Shown piece after piece: positions 60,801 to 64,000 of a stretch of 64,000 nt of DNA. Origin of the DNA: Cymodocea nodosa (lineage: Eukaryota; Streptophyta; Magnoliopsida; Alismatales; Cymodoceaceae); NCBI GenBank assembly GCA_036874045.1, contig CM072343.1:1384001-1448000 (forward strand), in the 5' to 3' direction. A model generated the notes under the pieces. It worked only from the letters and a program-made list of their open reading frames with translations, was not told where the DNA came from and did not search any database. Position 1 is the stretch's first letter; every line of letters starts with the position of its first letter. The position numbers and the translations under genes were made by a program.

Positions 60801-63666
60801 ACAGCCTTTCCCATGCTACGACAAATTCGGATTATCTCTTCCTACATGCAGAGAAAAGTTTGGTTCAGCACATCATTTTGATGGATTATTGACATAATCA
60901 GGAAGAAGCAGTATCAAGCAAAAAAAGAAATCTAGATGAGAAGATTATGCAAGATTCCCGAATGGCATGCAAGAAATTTGAGAAAAATTAGTATAGAAAC
61001 AAGAAAATACATCAAGAAAACAGATTACTTTAATTGAAGAATCGATACTACTTTTGGTGCAAGTGGAGGGGTATGGATCAAGCCAACATAATACCTTTTG
61101 GGCTCATCCGTGTCTCAAGATATAGCATCCAATTCTCACTTTCAGAGACAACCGTACCATGCTTTTTACTTTTCAATCCCCAAACCCATAGTCTACAGCT
61201 CTATCCATTGTGATGATCAATCATGCACAGGTTAGACAATGGTCTCATATCTACTTTCTCAAAGTAGCCTCATCTCTTTGTTTCTCTATGATGCATAATG
61301 TCCAGTTTGAGTATCTCATTTAGCCTGGGTTTGGACTTCTGACCAAGGGTATAACACACCAGATTCGGCCAGGGCCATTGGACTAAGCTGGGTGTTTTGC
61401 TGACATAAAAATCGCAGTTGAACCAGATCAATAACACAGCACTCAGCTTACTTAGGCCTGAAAAATGTACAAACTGGTTCAATGCACTCAACTGAGTGTC
61501 CCCCAACCTACTTGGCACTCCCTGATTCACTATTCTCCACCATACTTGTCATTGGAATACAGTGTAAACAACCATCCTAAAAGGATATCCTGATGGAGAA
61601 TTAGCCACAAATAAGTAGCTAAAGTTAACAAGAGAGTTGCAATTACCTGTAGAATTGGGACCTCCTCAATTGGTAATTCAGCCCCAAGGTCGCCTCGGGC
61701 AACCATTGCCTGCAAATTCAGTACACTTAAGCATCTTTGAACAGAAACTTATGCATACATTATTGGCACTTTTGAACATAGTATCAAATATCAAATTTAT
61801 ATTTTGTATTGGACCTAAGAAAATTTAGGTAGAAAAAAGCACAGAAATGCTAAATTTCAATTGACAAAACTTAAATTTTGACTTGAACATTTAGGAAAAG
61901 TTAAAGGAATGATACACAAAAAACTAATTAAATTTAATTTTTTAAATTTTTTTATAATTAAATGTTGTAAATAATACATAATTCCATTCACATGTAGAGA
62001 TAATAATGAATGATATTCTTACCCAAAACGCGTACATCAATTAAATGAAGTTAAAAGTTAGATCAATTTCAAAATTGAAATCAAAATATATCAATACAAC
62101 TAAAATGAATATTCCTGCATAGATTGTAACTATAACTAAATCCATAAATCAAAGATAAGATCCGAAAATAATAAGAAATAAGATAAGATCGGTAAGAAAA
62201 ATCAAAGACAATGAAAAAAATCTAAATACTATAACAAAATTATTGTACAAATATATTGAAACCCTTGGAATAAGATCAAGGCTTGAACAAGAGAAATAAT
62301 AAAAATAAAAACCAAGAGAACTTCACAAAATGAAGTGCTGTTCTTGTTGAAGAGCCTTTAATCATTCAAAGAAGATTAGAGAAGACCCAAAGGAGAAAAT
62401 CCTGTAGAAATCCAACGGTGAGGAGGAAGGAGAGTTGCAGTAGGTAACCAATTGAAAAAAGGTTTCCAACTGTATTGAAAAATTTCAACCTTATCAATGA
62501 AATTTCACCGATATAGACTAAAATCATCAACATTTCACTGACATGAATTGAAATCTTCATCTAAACTTGTTCAATATTGATAATCTAAGTTTATTAGATT
62601 GATTGGTTGTGAAACCAATCCATATCAGTGAAATTTTTCCCATACAAGTTGATGTGTGATTCCATACTTTTGAAGCATTTAGAAATTTTACAAACAAGGC
62701 AAAGCCAATGAATATGAGTTGCACATGCATTGCATCTGATAATCTACTCATTATTTTTATTGCATACAGGGAATTCAACTTCAATTTCATGTCAAATTGA
62801 TGAATTGAAAACTGACACATGGTAAAATTTCATTGTGCCAAAGCCATGTAATTGTGAACATGGTAACACCTTTTATAAACAAAATTACCAATAAAAACAT
62901 CATTTCAATATTATGTCAACATATCAAGTAACCAGCAAGTGTCAAAATTTCTTCAACACATGTTACTGTTAGATTTTGAGGTTGCATATATTAAATTTTT
63001 TTCTACTTGACAACAAACTAAGATGGAGCACAAGCATCCTTAGAAATTGATGTAAATAATGGCCAAATAAAAAATCATTTGAATATGCTCCCAAGCAATT
63101 ACCCCATCAGATGCAGTTATGATGGAATGTAAATTCGGTATGGAGTCAGCACTTTCAATTTTTACAATCACATGTATATCAGCATCACAGCCTGCAAAGG
63201 AAAAGGATGAGTTTCTGACTATCATATAGTGCCAAGATAAGACAATTTATTGGCTTGACTGAAAATTACTTTTAAGATAATCCTTCAACTCATGGACAAC
63301 TTGAGCATCTTTAACAAAAGAGACTGCATAAAAATCAACTTTATTGTCCACACCGAACTTTATATCATCCCAATCCTTCTCTGCACAGAACAGGAGCATA
63401 TTCACATGAATGTCTCAATCAATATAGTTGTAGACTTTCAAACCAGCAAGTCAGCATGAAGTTATGAACATCAGCAGAGAAGAAATATGTTGCAACTTCT
63501 GCATGAATGTATGTCAAACTTCAGTATTTACCAGTGATGGATGGCAACGTAGCACTTTTTCCACGAACATTCAAATGTCTCCTGGATTTAAGCTCACCTC
63601 CATCTACAACTTTGCACTTCACAGAATCTTCTGTCTTGGATTTCACCACTAGAGACATCATTCCTC
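57868..63666 (-). CDS. PKP2: Plastid pyruvate kinase, beta/PKP2 type (C-terminal nine exons; 5' part outside the window)
   Basis: Nine exons with GT-AG borders and matching phases: 63666-63532, 63380-63270, 63191-63103, 61709-61647, 60841-60666, 60500-60398, 60294-60146, 58819-58711 and 57975-57868 (TAG). They encode 346 residues of a protein usually near 580. The enzyme converts phosphoenolpyruvate and ADP to pyruvate and ATP in plastids, feeding fatty-acid synthesis. Visible motifs: [20 protein letters not shown]; the active-site block [19 protein letters not shown] then [17 protein letters not shown], holding the catalytic Lys and the metal-binding Glu and Asp; [19 protein letters not shown]; and the C-terminal regulatory domain through HNIQVRKV. 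The [12 protein letters not shown] segment and this C-terminus point to the beta (PKP2) group rather than cytosolic enzymes. One residue appears missing in exon 8 (GVCPI-MQF where relatives have a Tyr). The transit peptide lies beyond 64000. Coding exons look intact. Confidence 0.93.
58867..59230. repeat. Possible hAT-type MITE in a pyruvate kinase intron
   Basis: The segment starts gggcctgcttgtttgttttg, a form common at the ends of plant hAT MITEs, and has an internal ggggtctgtttatttccaag at about 59050. Clear matching right end and target duplication were not found. It lies in the intron between the exons at 60146 and 58819. Confidence 0.25.
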
Positions 63667-64000
63667 CTGAGCAGAAAGGATTTGTTCTGTTTGTTATATT
63701 ACTTGAGCATTTGACACATGTGAACTTTTCAAATATTTTTCATGAATAATCATGTTTTTGATGTAATTTTGTTACGACATCCAGCATGTAATCAGCCTCC
63801 ACTTTCTTGATGCATCGATTCTCAAAAGGGAAAATATGACTTCAAAATTTGAAGTATTACTATAACAATTTATTGGAAATTTCTTGTATTTTTTATAGTG
63901 GTCAAGTGGAGAATAGAATGAGAAATATTGTCAATAGAGAAAGAGTACAATCTCTTATATATTAGAGTAGATATTATACAAGTAACCTATTACTTAAACC
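63667..64000 (-). other. Intron of the pyruvate kinase gene, cut by the window edge
   Basis: Upstream of the acceptor ctttctgctcag (ending at 63667 on the minus strand) there is no further coding match up to the window end. The preceding exon and the transit peptide must lie to the right. Confidence 0.6.

Overview
This window is nuclear DNA from a flowering plant. It holds intron-split genes with plant-specific products (a plastid-type pyruvate kinase, a coiled-coil protein of the At5g41620 type, and a Cys/His-repeat protein of the 'WRKY19-like' type), a MIR319 microRNA gene, and AT-rich intergenic DNA filled with plant transposon families. GC-rich promoter/first-exon blocks in an otherwise very AT-rich sequence would fit a non-grass monocot, but that is only an inference.

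Layout. 1-5 kb: a possible hAT end, the last exon of an unrecognised gene (about 1237-1911, +), and a microRNA-like foldback at 4984-5095. 7.8-9.0 kb: a Ty1/copia fossil fragment (+). 10.5-14.4 kb: a 375-bp tandem duplication whose second unit is split by a 3.16-kb degenerate hAT transposon. 14.9-15.6 kb: a MITE-like element. 15.7-20 kb: no gene that I can support, but one striking 26-bp inverted repeat at 16784-16860. 20.2-20.74 kb: MIR319. 24.6-28.3 kb: a complete three-exon gene (-). 31.4-35.8 kb: an orphan cluster of CACGTG motifs, then an old Ty1/copia element with both LTRs (-). 36-41 kb: AT-rich degenerate repeats and a 5S-rRNA-like relic. 41.3-47.9 kb: GC-rich block, long leader region and the Cys/His-repeat gene (+). 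49.35-54.03 kb: a very long inverted repeat with arms of about 2 kb. 55.1-56.7 kb: a second, shorter hAT copy. 57.87-63.67 kb: the C-terminal nine exons of plastid pyruvate kinase (-), whose 5' part lies beyond the right edge.

The genes are independent transcription units and do not form a pathway. The most interesting signals outside ordinary annotation are the foldback at 4984-5095, whose arm closely resembles a GAMYB-type miR159/319 target site and which lies about 15.6 kb from a real MIR319; the giant inverted repeat at 49-54 kb; and the tandem duplication that copied a splice acceptor in the coiled-coil gene.
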